Below, one piece after another: positions 8,927 to 18,993 of a DNA stretch of 64,000 nt. Source of the DNA: Kalaharituber pfeilii (taxonomy: Eukaryota > Ascomycota > Pezizomycetes > Pezizales > Pezizaceae); NCBI GenBank assembly GCA_015179045.1, contig WHUZ01000129.1, positions 61,573 to 125,572 on the forward strand, given 5' to 3'. The notes beneath the pieces were generated by a model. It was not told where the DNA came from. It was given only the letters and a program-made list of their open reading frames with translations, and did no database searches. The position numbers and the translations under genes are program-made. How positions within the stretch are numbered: the first letter of the stretch is position 1; every line of letters begins with the position of its first letter.

Positions 8927-11162
8927 GATGATACCCCTACCAGGTAGCTAGCCACACATTAGAAAAGAAGCCGAAACACAAAAGGATCTAGACGATTGAT
9001 ACTAGCTACCTGCTTTTAATACCTATTTCGATATATTCAAGTTATGATGTGAATAATATAAAACTTAACGGTTCGAGCGAGAAATGGTGGGCAAAGACCA
9101 GAGGCGCCTTGCAAACCCCGCACGACAACAATCGCCGCTGTTGCCAAGCCTTGCGGCTTGTTACAAGGGGTCGGAATCTTGAATATTCTGCAAGCTGACA
9201 TAGGATACAACACGTCAAGCGATCCAAAGTTTCCAAAGGCCAAGTCGTTAAAGCAACTTGCAATTACTGCTCTCAAAATCAAGGGGTCATGTTAAGACAT
9301 GCAGCCGAGCGACCACCTCTTGTGCGGAACAGCACAATTGCTCTAATTAGTATTCAAAATAAGATGTAATTTTTGCAGCATTTATTTACCGGAGTACCAT
9401 TTCCGGTAATTTTCTTGCACTTATTGTTGATTTTTTTTGGTGGTTTTATCGAGCAGTGCTAAACAGTGGTTCAAGCTCAGCTACGACCTAAGAGATTTTC
9501 TCATACTTCTAAGTACCAAGAGATGTTATTTTGTCGCTTACCAAGATAAAGTGTCAAATGGATACCAGAGATAGGGAATAGTTGCCGGAGAAGATTGCAT
9601 AAAGCCCTGTGCAACCCATCAAAATAAATGAAAAGGGCGTAATATTCCTACGTCACCGACACTCCATTTTTGTAGTTTACATCTACAGTAGACATTGTGC
9701 TTGTAAGCGAAGTTGCTCTCAACAATAAGGGTTCCTGCGATTGGCTGGATAGTACAGTACTAGTACACACATAATCCTTGCGAAAAAACCAAGCGATGGC
9801 AGGTGGGAGGTCACTTCTCAGCAGGAACAGCTGTACTTATGCTTGGTGCAGTCGAGATGACTGTGAGCTTGACAAACTATAACCCCGATATCTCAGGACA
9901 GCAGCCATTGATTTAGCTCCCCTGAAAAGCGCATGGAGAATTCTGTTTTGGTGGTTCTGATATATCCCCCAGTTTTGTTGTAAGATGTGCGTCCGATGCC
10001 CTGGGGTATGTCGCCTCGATCCCTCGTCAGTATGCAGGGAAAGAAGCATGAATGTTCAGAAGATAAAGGAGCCTCAGCTGAAGTATATAATCTGTACGTG
10101 GAAGGCAACAAGACCCCACTTCCTGATCAGCCCTTTCCCCACGGAAGCAGAGGGGTCAGGTGCTGGGACTATTCGCAACGTTGCACGTGCGCCAAGCCTT
10201 TCACGCTCATTGATTCGGATATGTGCCTTGTTCATGTGTCGCATTAATGATTTCTGCATGAGCAGAATTGTGCATTTAGTCCGCTATTTGTCGGGAGACT
10301 TTGTTCATTTGTTCTGTATGTATAACTGAATCAGTTACATAAGCAAAATCAGCTGTCTCAAGCCTCCCTCACGGTGAACAGCAGCTCATTCACTTTCAAA
10401 AAACGTACTCCAGTACATCTAACTATAGATCTAGGCGCACAGCTGCAATTCTAGAAACTTGGCAACTGCTGAGAAAGATGCGAGTCATGCGCCCTTACTT
10501 ATCCATGACCTACTTGTCTAGACGCTCCTTCTCACACAAATCATTTTCCAAAAAGAAAACATAAGTAAGCCCCCACCATGCATAGCGTAAGGCATGGCGA
10601 TCGCATTGCCGCCCCACGAGGCAAACGGGGCCACTGCCGACTCTACAATCACAATTTATTGATGCGCTCGAGATTATCACATGTAGCTGTTGGAGTACCT
10701 CGTCAGTCTAGAATAGCTCAAGATGCGACAGGGAAAAACGTGTTGTATGTTTGCTATTGTCATACGTATGTAGCCTTGCCAGTCTCACGGAAAACCTTGC
10801 AATTGAGCTATGGCCGCAGAATAAAGCATCCGATTCCTCCGATCGATTTTTTAAATAAAAAGAAAATAGATAAACAAAGAAAGAAAGAAAGAAAACAAAA
10901 AATGAAAAGAAAAGAGTGTTGCAAAAAAAAGATCATGATATAATTCGAATAAAAAAAAAAAAAAACGAGTCGTAAATCGTGATGATCCTCTAGTCATTCA
11001 TAACATCGTAACGTCATAACATCTAAACATCGCATGAAACTTCAGCTTCTATCCGACCATTGATAATTCCAGTCCGAATTATCCATTTCTATCCGGCACC
11101 ATTCTCTTCAATCCCTCCCTCCGTCCCGTATCTATCATTCCATCTTATCTCAGTGGTCCAAG
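8927..11162. other. Upstream noncoding DNA of the left NLR
   Basis: I find no convincing gene here. The stretch is conserved with 32991-35389 in the right copy, apart from small indels such as about 75 bp present at 34365-34437 and absent here. It should include the NLR promoter, but no motif stands out. Short A-rich runs near 10850-10970 are simple sequence. Confidence 0.5.
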
Positions 11163-11165
11163 CAG

Positions 11166-11500
11166 TGTCAGCAGCTGTATATGCTTGCCGCAATGGCAGT
11201 ATCAGCAGCCATATATTCCTGCCACGGTGGCAGTATCAGCAGCTATATATGCTTGCCGCAATGGCAGTATCAACAGCCATATATGCCCGCCAAGACGGCA
11301 GTGTCAGCAGCCATATATACTTGCCGCAATGGCAGTATCAACAGCCATCTATGCTTGCCGCAATGGCAGTATCAGCAGCCATATATATGCCCGCCACGAT
11401 GGCAATGTCAGCAGCTGTATATGCTTGCCGCAATGGCAGTATCAGCAGCCATATATATGCGCCGAAATGGCTGTATTAGCAGCCATATATGCTTGCCATA
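11166..11500 (+). repeat. 34-bp minisatellite, about 10 units
   Basis: Units follow GCAGCCATATATGCTTGCCG, then CAATGGCAGTATCA, with small changes. The period is mostly 34 bp, with two 36-bp units. It starts right at the right limit of the NLR duplication. The same unit occurs in reverse orientation at 18478-18615. Long ORFs over the array result only from the repeat. Confidence 0.85.
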
Positions 11501-11540
11501 TATAGTTGCCGTGACTACATTATATGTGGCCGATATATGT

Positions 11541-11690
11541 GGCTTGGCACCAACACAGGGCCCCGCAGGGCCCCGCAAGGCCCCGCGGGCGGGTTGGCCA
11601 AAGAGGCCGATGGGGCGGGGCGGGTTGTGGGCAGCTCACAGGGGGGCAAAACCCGCCCCGACTCACCCATTTGCGCATACTATTTTGGGG
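11541..11690. mobile_element. GC-rich hAT-like MITE remnant
   Basis: A GC-rich block of GGGCCCCGC and GGCGGG runs ends in ACCCGCCCC-GACTCACCCATTTGCGCAT. The end resembles the terminal sequence of hAT-type elements (ACCCATTTGCACACCCTA), and the related block at 18620-18768 has the canonical version. It has no coding capacity. Confidence 0.4.
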
Positions 11691-11759
11691 TGATTATATT
11701 TTCATTGCTTCTATAGAGGTATGGTAAATCTCAGGTATAGCTAGATACTCTTCTTTACA

Positions 11760-12010
11760 AAACTGTAGTTCATCGGAAAGCTGTAGTTCATCCGAAAGCT
11801 GTAATCTATTAGAAAGCTGTAGGTTGTTGGAAAGCTATAGTTCGTTGGAAAGCTGTAGTTCATCGAAAAGCTGTAGTTTGTCAGAAAGCTATAGTTTGTC
11901 AGAAAGCCATAGTCTGCTACTATTACAGCTACTATAGTTTGCTGCTATCATAGTCTACTGAAAAGCCATACTCCATTGGAAGGTATAAGTATAGTTCACT
12001 GGAAAGCTAT
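11760..12010 (+). repeat. Degenerate 20-24-bp tandem repeat (GAAAGCTGTAGTTCATC)
   Basis: About 10 imperfect units of GGAAAGCTGTAGTTCAT with changing connectors. Two units of the same motif occur at 18765-18795, immediately left of the poly(T) of LINE B1. Confidence 0.7.
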
Positions 12011-12141
12011 AGTCTACTACTATTATAATCTACCTAACTACTAAAATCTGCTAAACTGCACTGCTTGCTAAACTGCCATAGACTGCCACTGCTAAACTGC
12101 TATGGCTTTAGCTATATAGTGAAGTTTACTTATTCTCTATA

Positions 12142-12344
12142 TGTTATGGATTCACCGCAACCATAGGGCAGGTGGTCGATGGATGTGCGCATATGCGACG
12201 TAGGCAATATGCGACAGCCGGATGCCGGCGTCGCAGTCGCGAAATGTGCTATATGAGCTACGCAGGGGACTAGCGAGTATTGCTGGTCAAGTGTCTTTTT
12301 GGCCTGGCGGACGGTAACTCTCTGCGTTTACCACCTCTGTAACA
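12142..12344. repeat. Solo-LTR-like repeat, copy 1
   Basis: About 203 bp starting TGTTATGGATTC and ending CTCTGTAACA. It is similar throughout to 14463-14683 (shared GCTATATGAGCTACGCAG and CTAGCGAGTAT blocks). TGTTAYGG...CYGTWACA termini are typical of fungal Ty3/gypsy LTRs. The two copies have diverged considerably. Confidence 0.6.
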
Positions 12345-14150
12345 ACTCTTACATCATTTATTCAAGTAGTATTAGATGCACTGGTTCCTAAGATCAAATG
12401 CAAGGTAGTCAGGTTCCTAGGACTCGAGTTGCCGGTAGAGGTATACATATCGCAGAACAAATTCTGGAGAAGTCATATGTAGGAAAGTGATTGATGCAAG
12501 GAAATATTGATGTACTTCAGGACTGTAGTACTCAAATGACTGAGATCCTATTCAATTAGTTCTGCCTAATTCTCGAAAAGGACATTAGAACCCTACTGAA
12601 TTCACCCAAGATATGCCTCCTACCCTCAAAGTTAACTCCTGAGATTGCAGAGAAATTCAACATGAAGGATATCACCGAACATTTTCAAAACACTACACCA
12701 ATGTTATGTAAACTTGTTACAGGCGTGAGGGGCTAGGCTCCAGTGAGCGCTAGAAGGTACTGGATATTATGGCTAAGGGGTGTATAGTATTACATTTTTG
12801 GTGAACCGGTCTGTGACAACTAAAACATCATTAAAGCTCTTGGATTCAGGTAGTTCTCTAACAAAGTCCATAGCTATCTCCTCTCAAGGCTTCATACCAG
12901 CAGGCATTGGCAAAGTTCATGTTTCGCTGATACTATGAGCCAACCTAGCCTGCTCAATAAACCGGAGTTTCTCATCTGGATTGCGTATATGATCACAATT
13001 GGGAGGTACAAATGGCCGAGCACCTCCACGGGGGCACCCTAATTTTTTTGGTGCAGTATTAGGGGCTATGGTAGGAATTAGGGTTTCATTGTTTTCCAAT
13101 ATAGTGATTGGCAATTCAGATGGTTGTGTTTCATTTGGAGTATTATTCTGTTGGAGTTCTCCAAGCTGCATTTGGGTTTTCAGAGGTTGCGGAAGCGGGG
13201 ATTGCATTTCTGGGGGTTGCGGAAACTGCTTTGAGGTTTCCGGTGGTTGTAGAAACACTGCTTTGAGGTTTCCGGTGGTTGCAGAAATGCAAATTGCGTT
13301 TCTGGTGGTTGCGGAAACGTCAATTGTGTTTCCGGTGGTTGGGAAAATTGCAGAAACTGCAGAAACTGTAGGAACTGCGAGAACTACTTTGAGGTTCAAG
13401 TTTCCGGGGTTTGCGGAAACTGCTTTGTAGTTTCCGGGGCTTGCAGAAACTGCTTTGAGGTTTCGGACTGCGTTGGTGGCTGCAGAAACTGCACTGAGGT
13501 TTCTGGTGACTGCGGAAACTGCTTTGTGGTTTCCAGGGGTTGCGGAAACTGCACTGAGGTTTCCGGTGGCTGCGGAAACTGCATTGGAGTTTCCGGTAGC
13601 TGCAGAAACTGCTTTGAGGTTTCCGCAACCTTTAAGACTCCTACCCACGGTCCTCGGGTAGGCTTTGCGGCCACAGTGATATTTGCTAGAACATGTTTGA
13701 GTAGGGTTAGTAGAGCATCAATATGCATCCCTAAAGGTGAATAAAGAATTTTCCGCTTTCCTGTGAGTACATTTTGTAAAGAAGGAAGGTCAAACATATC
13801 TGTACAACACCTTGATATAGGGTTAATATTATCATCACTCAGAAATACAAATTTGTCACTAAAAGAATTTGCACCAAAACTATATACTGAGGACAGATGT
13901 TTGTGAAATTGATGCAGTACAGATTTCATAGCTTCTTGTTATACTTTAGATGTGGGCGTTTTTCTCGGAGGAGTAGTATACACGTCGGAAACGTTTAGTA
14001 GCGGTAGCATGATGGGTCCTATAGTTTCCATGTAGTCAATCCCAGGGATTAGTTGTAAGTGACATCTATCGCAACAACTGGGGTCACATACATTCACATG
14101 GCAAAAGAAAGTGTACACCTTTGCATAATCTTTGGGCTTTAAGACATACA
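12345..14150 (-). pseudogene. Decayed LTR-retrotransposon internal region
   Basis: Between the two LTR-like repeats only fragments remain. At 12776-12883 a minus-strand frame reads EEIAMDFVRELPESKSF then VVTDRFTK, which matches the start of a Ty3/gypsy integrase core. At 13939-14151 a frame with PGIDYMETIGPIM weakly recalls a copia RT region. Stops and frameshifts separate the pieces, and a coding minisatellite fills the middle. Remnants of more than one element are probably mixed. Confidence 0.5.
13171..13630 (-). repeat. 30-bp minisatellite encoding a decapeptide repeat
   Basis: About 13 units of GGTTGCGGAAACTGCTTTGA then GGTTTCCGGT. Because the period is divisible by three, it gives a repeating PPETSKQFPQ decapeptide in one minus-strand frame and a GN-AVSA-T repeat in another. 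Some units have 32 or 39 bp and change the frame. Confidence 0.75.
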
Positions 14151-14255
14151 CGCGCGTGTCTTAGACATAAGCGCGCGTGTGTCTCACAACATTGTGCTTA
14201 TTGGGAATTCTAAGCTGGAGATAATTTTCAAGATTAGGTGATAGAAGAATATAAA
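14093..14255 (+). repeat. Left arm of a diverged inverted repeat flanking the Tc1 element
   Basis: The reverse complement aligns with 18310-18462 (CATGGCAAAAGAAAGTGTAC against GTACACTTTCTTTTGCCATG, and further patches such as ATATTCTTCT). The two arms lie outside the transposon on opposite sides. They are probably two old copies of one LTR-element leader in opposite orientation. Confidence 0.55.
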
Positions 14256-14345
14256 GTCGACTTCTAAAGGGGACCGGAAGTCAGGAAAAAATCTACAGTT
14301 GCCTACAGGTAAGTGACAGCCGAATTTACATAATCCTACCTAATA

Positions 14346-14462
14346 ATGTCAACTCCCTCCTCAGCTAATACTGCTAGCAGTTTTGCCTGTAGTGCCACCT
14401 CTTCTACTAGTACCAATACTGCCGCTCCTAAGAAACGGATGCCCGACTTTGAAAAAGGCCAA
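14346..14462 (+). pseudogene. Gag-like N-terminal fragment cut by an LTR
   Basis: An ATG-initiated Ser/Thr/Ala-rich frame (MSTPSSANTASSF, then KKRMPDFEKGQ) resembles the N-terminus of an LTR-retrotransposon Gag. It stops making sense at 14463, where the second LTR-like repeat starts, suggesting a nested insertion. Confidence 0.3.
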
Positions 14463-14683
14463 TGTTACGGGTCTACCGCAACTGTAGGGCGGGCGGTCAG
14501 TGGATGGATGCGTGCACACGAAATGTGCATATGCGTTACAAGCGATATGCGACAGCCGGAACGGCGTCGCAGTCACATAAATAAGTGCTATATGAGCTAC
14601 GCAGAGAACTAGCGAGTATCGCTAGTCAAGCGTCTTTTTCACCTGGTAGACGGTAACTCTTTGCATTTACCAGATCCGTTATA
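14463..14683. repeat. Solo-LTR-like repeat, copy 2
   Basis: About 221 bp, TGTTACGGGTC to GATCCGTTATA, homologous to 12142-12344. Short flanks at the outer ends do not match as a 5-bp duplication. This favours two separate solo LTRs, or rearrangement, over one intact element. Confidence 0.6.
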
Positions 14684-14764
14684 GATGACTTTGGTAGACG
14701 AGGCAGCATGTTTAGTTATGAGAGATACCATATTTGGCACAAGAGATGAACTTGAGAGTCTTTA

Positions 14765-14964
14765 CTAGCTAGTAAAATAAGTATCCGGACATGGGATTCT
14801 TGCATATTATGCGCTATGCAGAATTTAGCAGTAACTAGCATATTTTCGTATGCTTGGCTATGGGACTAGTCCAAATTTCATGAAGAGTGCCCGAAGTTTA
14901 TTACGTAAAGAGCTATTCGGACAGCTGACATAATAAAGTTCGGACAGCTGACATAATGAATTTG
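14765..14964 (+). repeat. Left terminal inverted repeat
   Basis: Outer end CTAGCTAGTAAAATAAGTAT; inner part holds two direct subrepeats CGGACAGCTGACATAAT, about 23 bp apart. Such subrepeats often serve as transposase binding sites; that role is inferred. Confidence 0.88.
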
Positions 14965-15225
14965 GTCTCTTCAATACGAATGTCTAGTACTTAAGTATCA
15001 AAGCATTAGAAAGCACTAATATTCTAATATTCTAGGGCTGTTCTGAAAGCTATTCTAGAGGCTGTTTGAGAGGCTGCTCTAGAGATTGCTCTAAATAAGA
15101 AGGCAGTTTCGGAGGTTACTCTAAAGGCTGCTCAAAATGAGAGACTCCTAGTATGTTGTTCTAATAACAATTATATATTGGGTATATAAATTAGTTACAA
15201 GCATTAATTTATATACATATCAGTA

Positions 15226-16967
15226 TTATGCCGCATAATTGTTTCCACCTCCGGCATTAATACATTTCACCATAATAGAGGGTAGCTTTTCTATCTCTTT
15301 ATTGATATCTTCCACTGTCACTTTATCCCATTCTTCACATAGAACCTCTTTCATCCGTGCTATTGTAGAAATATACTCTCGTGCACTTCTCTTATTTATT
15401 CTATTCTTCATCAGACCCCAAATCTTTTCTATTGGGTTGAAGTCAGGAGAGTATGGCGGCCAGTCAATATTTTTTATATTGCGCTAAGATAATTAGTAAA
15501 AATACTATTTGTATATTTATGGGACACACCTTAGCTTTCTCATAGCGGGTATATCTTGCAGTATGTGGAGATGCATTATCTTCCATTAAAAGGAAGTTTG
15601 GATTTTTTGCCAGTTGCTTTTCGCATTCAGGCCACATTAGTGGCCTAGCAACATGCTTCACATACCGCCATGCATCAACACCTTTACCATCCCCACGACA
15701 TATTGTTTCTGGCTTAAATTTTTTCTGCCGCCATTCTTGTGGGCAATATACTTTTTTCCCTAACCTCTTAGCCTCTGCCCGTTTTTGTCTTGCTTCTTCC
15801 AACTCCCTCTCTTTAAGCTTCTTACATTCCTCCGAGCTTTTCCACTCCCTATTTAGCTTTTCAGCCTCTTCCAAAACCTGCTGATTATATATCTCAATCT
15901 CTACTTTAGATTGAGCTTCTTCTTCAGTACTTTCAGATTCCCATATATAAAAAGGACCTCGCCACCCATATCCTATCATGCCCCAACACATTACCTTAGG
16001 TGGTCGCTTATTAGTAACACCAATACAGTCTTCATGCCACTTTTCATCTTTTCTTCGCCACACTAAAGTAACACCATAAGTTCCTCCTACCTCTATTGAC
16101 ATTTCATCTGTAAAAGCTATATTACCCCATTCCTCCTTCACTCGCCAATCCTTCCTAGCTGTACACCATTGCAATCTCCTTGATTTATCTTTTTCTTCTA
16201 ATGCAAACTTATATTGCGCTCGATATGCCTTGAATCCAGCATCTTGTAAGGCTAAAAAGATTGACTGTTTACTGAAATCACCTAACTGTGCTTCAAGCTG
16301 GAGCTCCGTTAAATCCATTCTCCGTGTAAATTTATCCTTTTCAACTGTTGCTATTAAGCGCTGCCGATCCTCCTCACTAAAAATCTTTGGTCGTCCACTT
16401 CGTGATGCTGAGTCCAAAACTTCCGAAGATATTAAATCATTGAGTGTAACTTCATTAAATTCCAATATTCTCACTTTTTCGGCTCTAATATTGGTATCAG
16501 GTGTAGCACTAGTAATATCCTCAAGCTCTTGAGCGGCTGAACTAGAACCAGAATTATCACCTAGAGTAGCAAGTAAATTAGCAATTAAATACAACATGGG
16601 GGAGCAGCCTCCGGAACAGCCTCTCATCCCGAGCAGCCTCCGAGCAGCCTACGGAACAGCCTCTCATCCCGAGCAGCCTCCGAGCAGCCTCCGGAACAGC
16701 CTCTCATCCCGAGCAGCCTCCGAGCAGCCTCCAGAACAGCCTCTCATCCCGAACAGCCTCTTGGATAGCATGTCAACAGCCTCCGAATAGCCTCTCGCAA
16801 ACCTCTATAATGGCCTCTGGAAATAGCAGTGACCTACCTCCAGTGGTAATATTCTCATTCGCACTTAGCACAACTTCAACATTTGAGGCTGAATCAGCAT
16901 GTCTGTGTGAAGCTCTCAGAATCGCATTGTCAATGATATCAGCGCATGTTGATTTCGGGATATTCAT
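15226..16967 (-). CDS. Tc1/mariner transposase (D34E), three exons
   Basis: Cut-and-paste transposase. Predicted exons are 16967-16838, 16560-15530 and 15483-15226, joined in frame across a 277-bp and a 46-bp GT-AG intron, giving about 472 aa. Exon 1 has a helix-turn-helix (IRAISKLMNIPKSTCADII). Exon 2 has a second DNA-binding region followed by SGRPKIFSEED. Catalytic residues are D in FTDEMSIEV, D in LLMEDNASPH and E in SPDFNPIEKIW. The last two are exactly 34 residues apart after splicing, the Tc1 signature. A Lys/Glu-rich insertion (about 110 aa, EEAEKLNREWKSS and onward) separates the first two acidic motifs. The open frame extends to 17043 without an ATG, so a further 5' exon is possible. 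No stop interrupts it, so it may be active. Confidence 0.85.
16596..16795. repeat. Tandem repeat inside transposase intron 1
   Basis: About four imperfect units of GAGCAGCCTCCGGAACAGCC then TCTCATCCC. Degenerate GAGGCTGCTCT motifs also occur in inverse orientation at 15040-15130, near the other end of the element. Confidence 0.7.
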
Positions 16968-17009
16968 TAGCTTCGATATTGCTCTTATTGATAGCGGCTT
17001 GCTTATACT

Positions 17010-17043
17010 AGTGGTTGTCACTGAATAATTGAGAATGGTTACC
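17010..17043 (-). repeat. 34-bp inverted repeat partner (transposase 5' end)
   Basis: The reverse complement of this stretch (GGTAACCATTCTCAATTATT then CAGTGACAACCACT) recurs at 17664-17697. It is the 5' end of the open transposase frame, so a piece of the gene start is present twice in opposite orientations about 620 bp apart. Confidence 0.8.
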
Positions 17044-17059
17044 ACACTTTACTATACTT

Positions 17060-17663
17060 TACTATACTTGACTGAGGCGTTTTTAGTGCCTTGGCCCCTT
17101 CGTTTATTGGCCCATTGGATGGTGGCGCAACTTACCAGCATAAGTTCTTTTACCAGTCAAAATCGACTGGTAAATGGCTGTTCTGGTAAGTAGAGCTCAG
17201 TTAGTAACCTACTTTGCTGCATACACCCACAACATTTCGCACCATATGCAGCATCCGCGTATACACATCTCGATTCACATCAACCTTCAGCGTGCATCTA
17301 CAACCACAAATAACACACACATATCCTATTTATATTTATGTCTTCTTTATATGTCAATTCACCCTGGAACATTGTATTGAAGTGTATCTTTGGCCATTTC
17401 TTCTAAATCTGAGTTGGAGTCTGCATCTGAATCAAGAGCCATGAGCATCATGATAGCTTTTACATTGCTTCTGAGCTCTTGCTGTATTACAGCTCTTTGA
17501 CTTAGAGTGGCATGTCGCATATAAAGTCAATACGCGTATGATGTGTAGGGCATTTAGTTGTGGTAATTCATTTTACTTACTAATAAGTTTCGCAGAGTTA
17601 AAAGGGGTACCTCACGGTTCCTGCCTAGTTTGGTTGGCGTATTTTCCCTGATAACTTCTGGTA
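17060..17663. other. Unassigned interior of the Tc1 element
   Basis: No gene is visible in this stretch. It contains a perfect 10-bp inverted repeat, TTTACCAGTC and GACTGGTAAA (17149-17158 and 17165-17174), nested between further TTACCAG and CTGGTAA words. This looks like a very small palindromic insertion. Confidence 0.4.
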
Positions 17664-17924
17664 ACCATTCTCAATTATTCAGTGACAACCACTACTATGT
17701 GGTATATGCGAATATCTTAATGCTACAATTGCTGCTCTTCTTCGGGGGGTTATTTCAGGGCCTATGAGAATATTAATATCAATATCTTCCTTACTAAGTA
17801 TAAAACTAGTGATTGAGTTTTTACTTACCTTTCCTGCCTGCCATCCTTGTATTATCATATATTGGGTACCTTGTTCTTGCGTTTATGCTGCTGCTGCATA
17901 CTCAGGGGTATCTACAGGAGTTCA

Positions 17925-18006
17925 CTACTAGTAAAATATGTATTCGGACATAGCGCATAATGTGCATTGGTACCCCTGTCCGAATACATATTTTACTGGC
18001 TAGTAG
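17925..18006. mobile_element. 82-bp palindromic mini-element
   Basis: Arms CTACTAGTAAAATATGTATT then CGGACA (left) and their reverse complement with CTAGCCAG (right) surround about 30 bp. The ends resemble the termini of the surrounding Tc1 element (CTAGTAAAATA-GTAT-CGGACA). This suggests a MITE related to it that sits just inside its right inverted repeat. Confidence 0.65.
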
Positions 18007-18013
18007 AAGCTGT

Positions 18014-18218
18014 CAAATTCATTATGTCAGCTGTCCGGATTTCATTATGTCAGCTGTCCGAATAGCTCTTTACGTAATAAACTTCGGACACTCTATCATG
18101 AAATTTGGACTAGTCCCATAGCCAAGCATACGAAAATATGCTAGTTACTGCTAAATTCTGCATAGCGCATAATTTGCAAGAATCCCATGTCCGGATAGGT
18201 ACTTATTTTACTAGCTAG
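18014..18218 (-). repeat. Right terminal inverted repeat
   Basis: Mirror image of 14765-14964, with the same two CAGCTGTCCG subrepeats at its inner side and an extra CCTA near the outer end. Confidence 0.88.
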
Positions 18219-18309
18219 TATGAATAGGGTAGATTTCTTTTTTATGTAAATATAGTTATAGATAAGTGGTACTATATTTCTTATTGACCTTTAATCTCCT
18301 TCAAGAGTC

Positions 18310-18462
18310 GTCTTCATATTCTTCTTTGCCCTAATGTTAAAATTCAACTCCATTTCGAAGTTCCTTATTGGCGTTAGTGGTGGTAATCGTGTGTATGCAG
18401 GTCTAAGACATCAAATTATGCAAATTTAGGTGTACACTTTCTTTTGCCATGTGACTGTATAT
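18310..18462 (-). repeat. Right arm of the diverged outer inverted repeat
   Basis: Partner of 14093-14255 in inverse orientation, diverged but alignable over about 150 bp. See that entry. Confidence 0.55.
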
Positions 18463-18477
18463 GACTGCTGATACTTC

Positions 18478-18615
18478 CATTCCAGCGCGCATATATGGCT
18501 ACTTATACTGCCATTGCGGCGCGCATATATGGCTGCTTATACTGCCATTGCGGCGCGCATATATGGCTGCTGATACTTCCATTCCAGCGCGTATATATGG
18601 CTGCTTATACTCATT
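18478..18615 (-). repeat. 34-bp minisatellite, about 4 units, inverted copy
   Basis: Units TGCTTATACTGCCATTGCGG then CGCGCATATATGGC are the reverse complement of the unit at 11166-11500. As there, a GC-rich hAT-like block and GGAAAGC repeats follow to the right. Confidence 0.8.
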
Positions 18616-18619
18616 GCGG

Positions 18620-18768
18620 GTTTTTGCGGGTTTCATGGAACCCCGCGAGCGGGTTCTCAAATGGCGAACCCGCCCGACGGGTCCTTGGCAGAGGCGGAAC
18701 CCGCCCGCTGGAGCGGGTCAGGCGGGCTGGGTTACAGGTTACCCAACCCATTTGCACACCCTAGTCGG
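18620..18768. mobile_element. hAT-like MITE
   Basis: A GC-rich block with many ACCCGCCCG and GCGGGT words. It ends CCCAACCCATTTGCACACCCTA, the reverse complement of the TAGGG-TGTGCAAATGGG terminus typical of hAT elements. It is noncoding. The left end is not sharply defined. Confidence 0.5.
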
Positions 18769-18993
18769 AAAGCCATAGTCTATTATGGAAAGCTATTTTT
18801 TTTTTTTTTTTTTTTTTTCACGTGACCCCACATGCAGCTGTTCGCCAAGGCAGGCTTACCTAACTACCCCTCCGCCGCCATCTCTACAAACGGAAAACTC
18901 AACCCCTCCCCGCCCCACCTCCCCGAGGCACTAAAATAACTACAACTTTCCTCCACCGCCACCTTCGAACAAACGAAAAATCGCCCCCTCCCC

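Larger units (their letters stand above)
2714..11162. repeat. NLR segmental duplication, left copy
   Basis: This stretch is collinear with 26613-35389 in the same orientation, through the NLR gene, its introns and about 2.2 kb of upstream noncoding DNA. The match ends at TCAGTGGTCCAA near 11162 and TCCCAGTGGTCCAA near 35389, after which the sequences are unrelated. The copies differ by scattered substitutions, small indels, different ankyrin repeat numbers and one 232-bp retroelement insertion found only here. Confidence 0.93.
14765..18218 (-). mobile_element. Tc1/mariner-type DNA transposon, 3.45 kb
   Basis: Flanked by TA dinucleotides (14763-14764 and 18219-18220). Terminal inverted repeats of about 200 bp start CTAGCTAGTAAAATAAGTA (14765-14964 and 18014-18218). 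The arms differ by only a few substitutions and three short indels, so the insertion is fairly young. Inside is a three-exon DDE transposase gene (15226-16967). The element also holds a tandem repeat in intron 1, an 82-bp palindrome (17925-18006) and about 600 bp of unassigned sequence, so it may have captured DNA. Confidence 0.88.

Noticed and set aside
11166..11500. CRISPR-like appearance of regularly spaced repeats
   Set aside because: Repeats are adjacent without unique spacers, and the sequence is fungal; this is a minisatellite.
11060..11693. Three overlapping ORFs of 106-170 codons with repeating QYQQPY-type peptides
   Set aside because: They only reflect the 34-bp minisatellite and run on into the GC-rich MITE; no start context or conservation sign.
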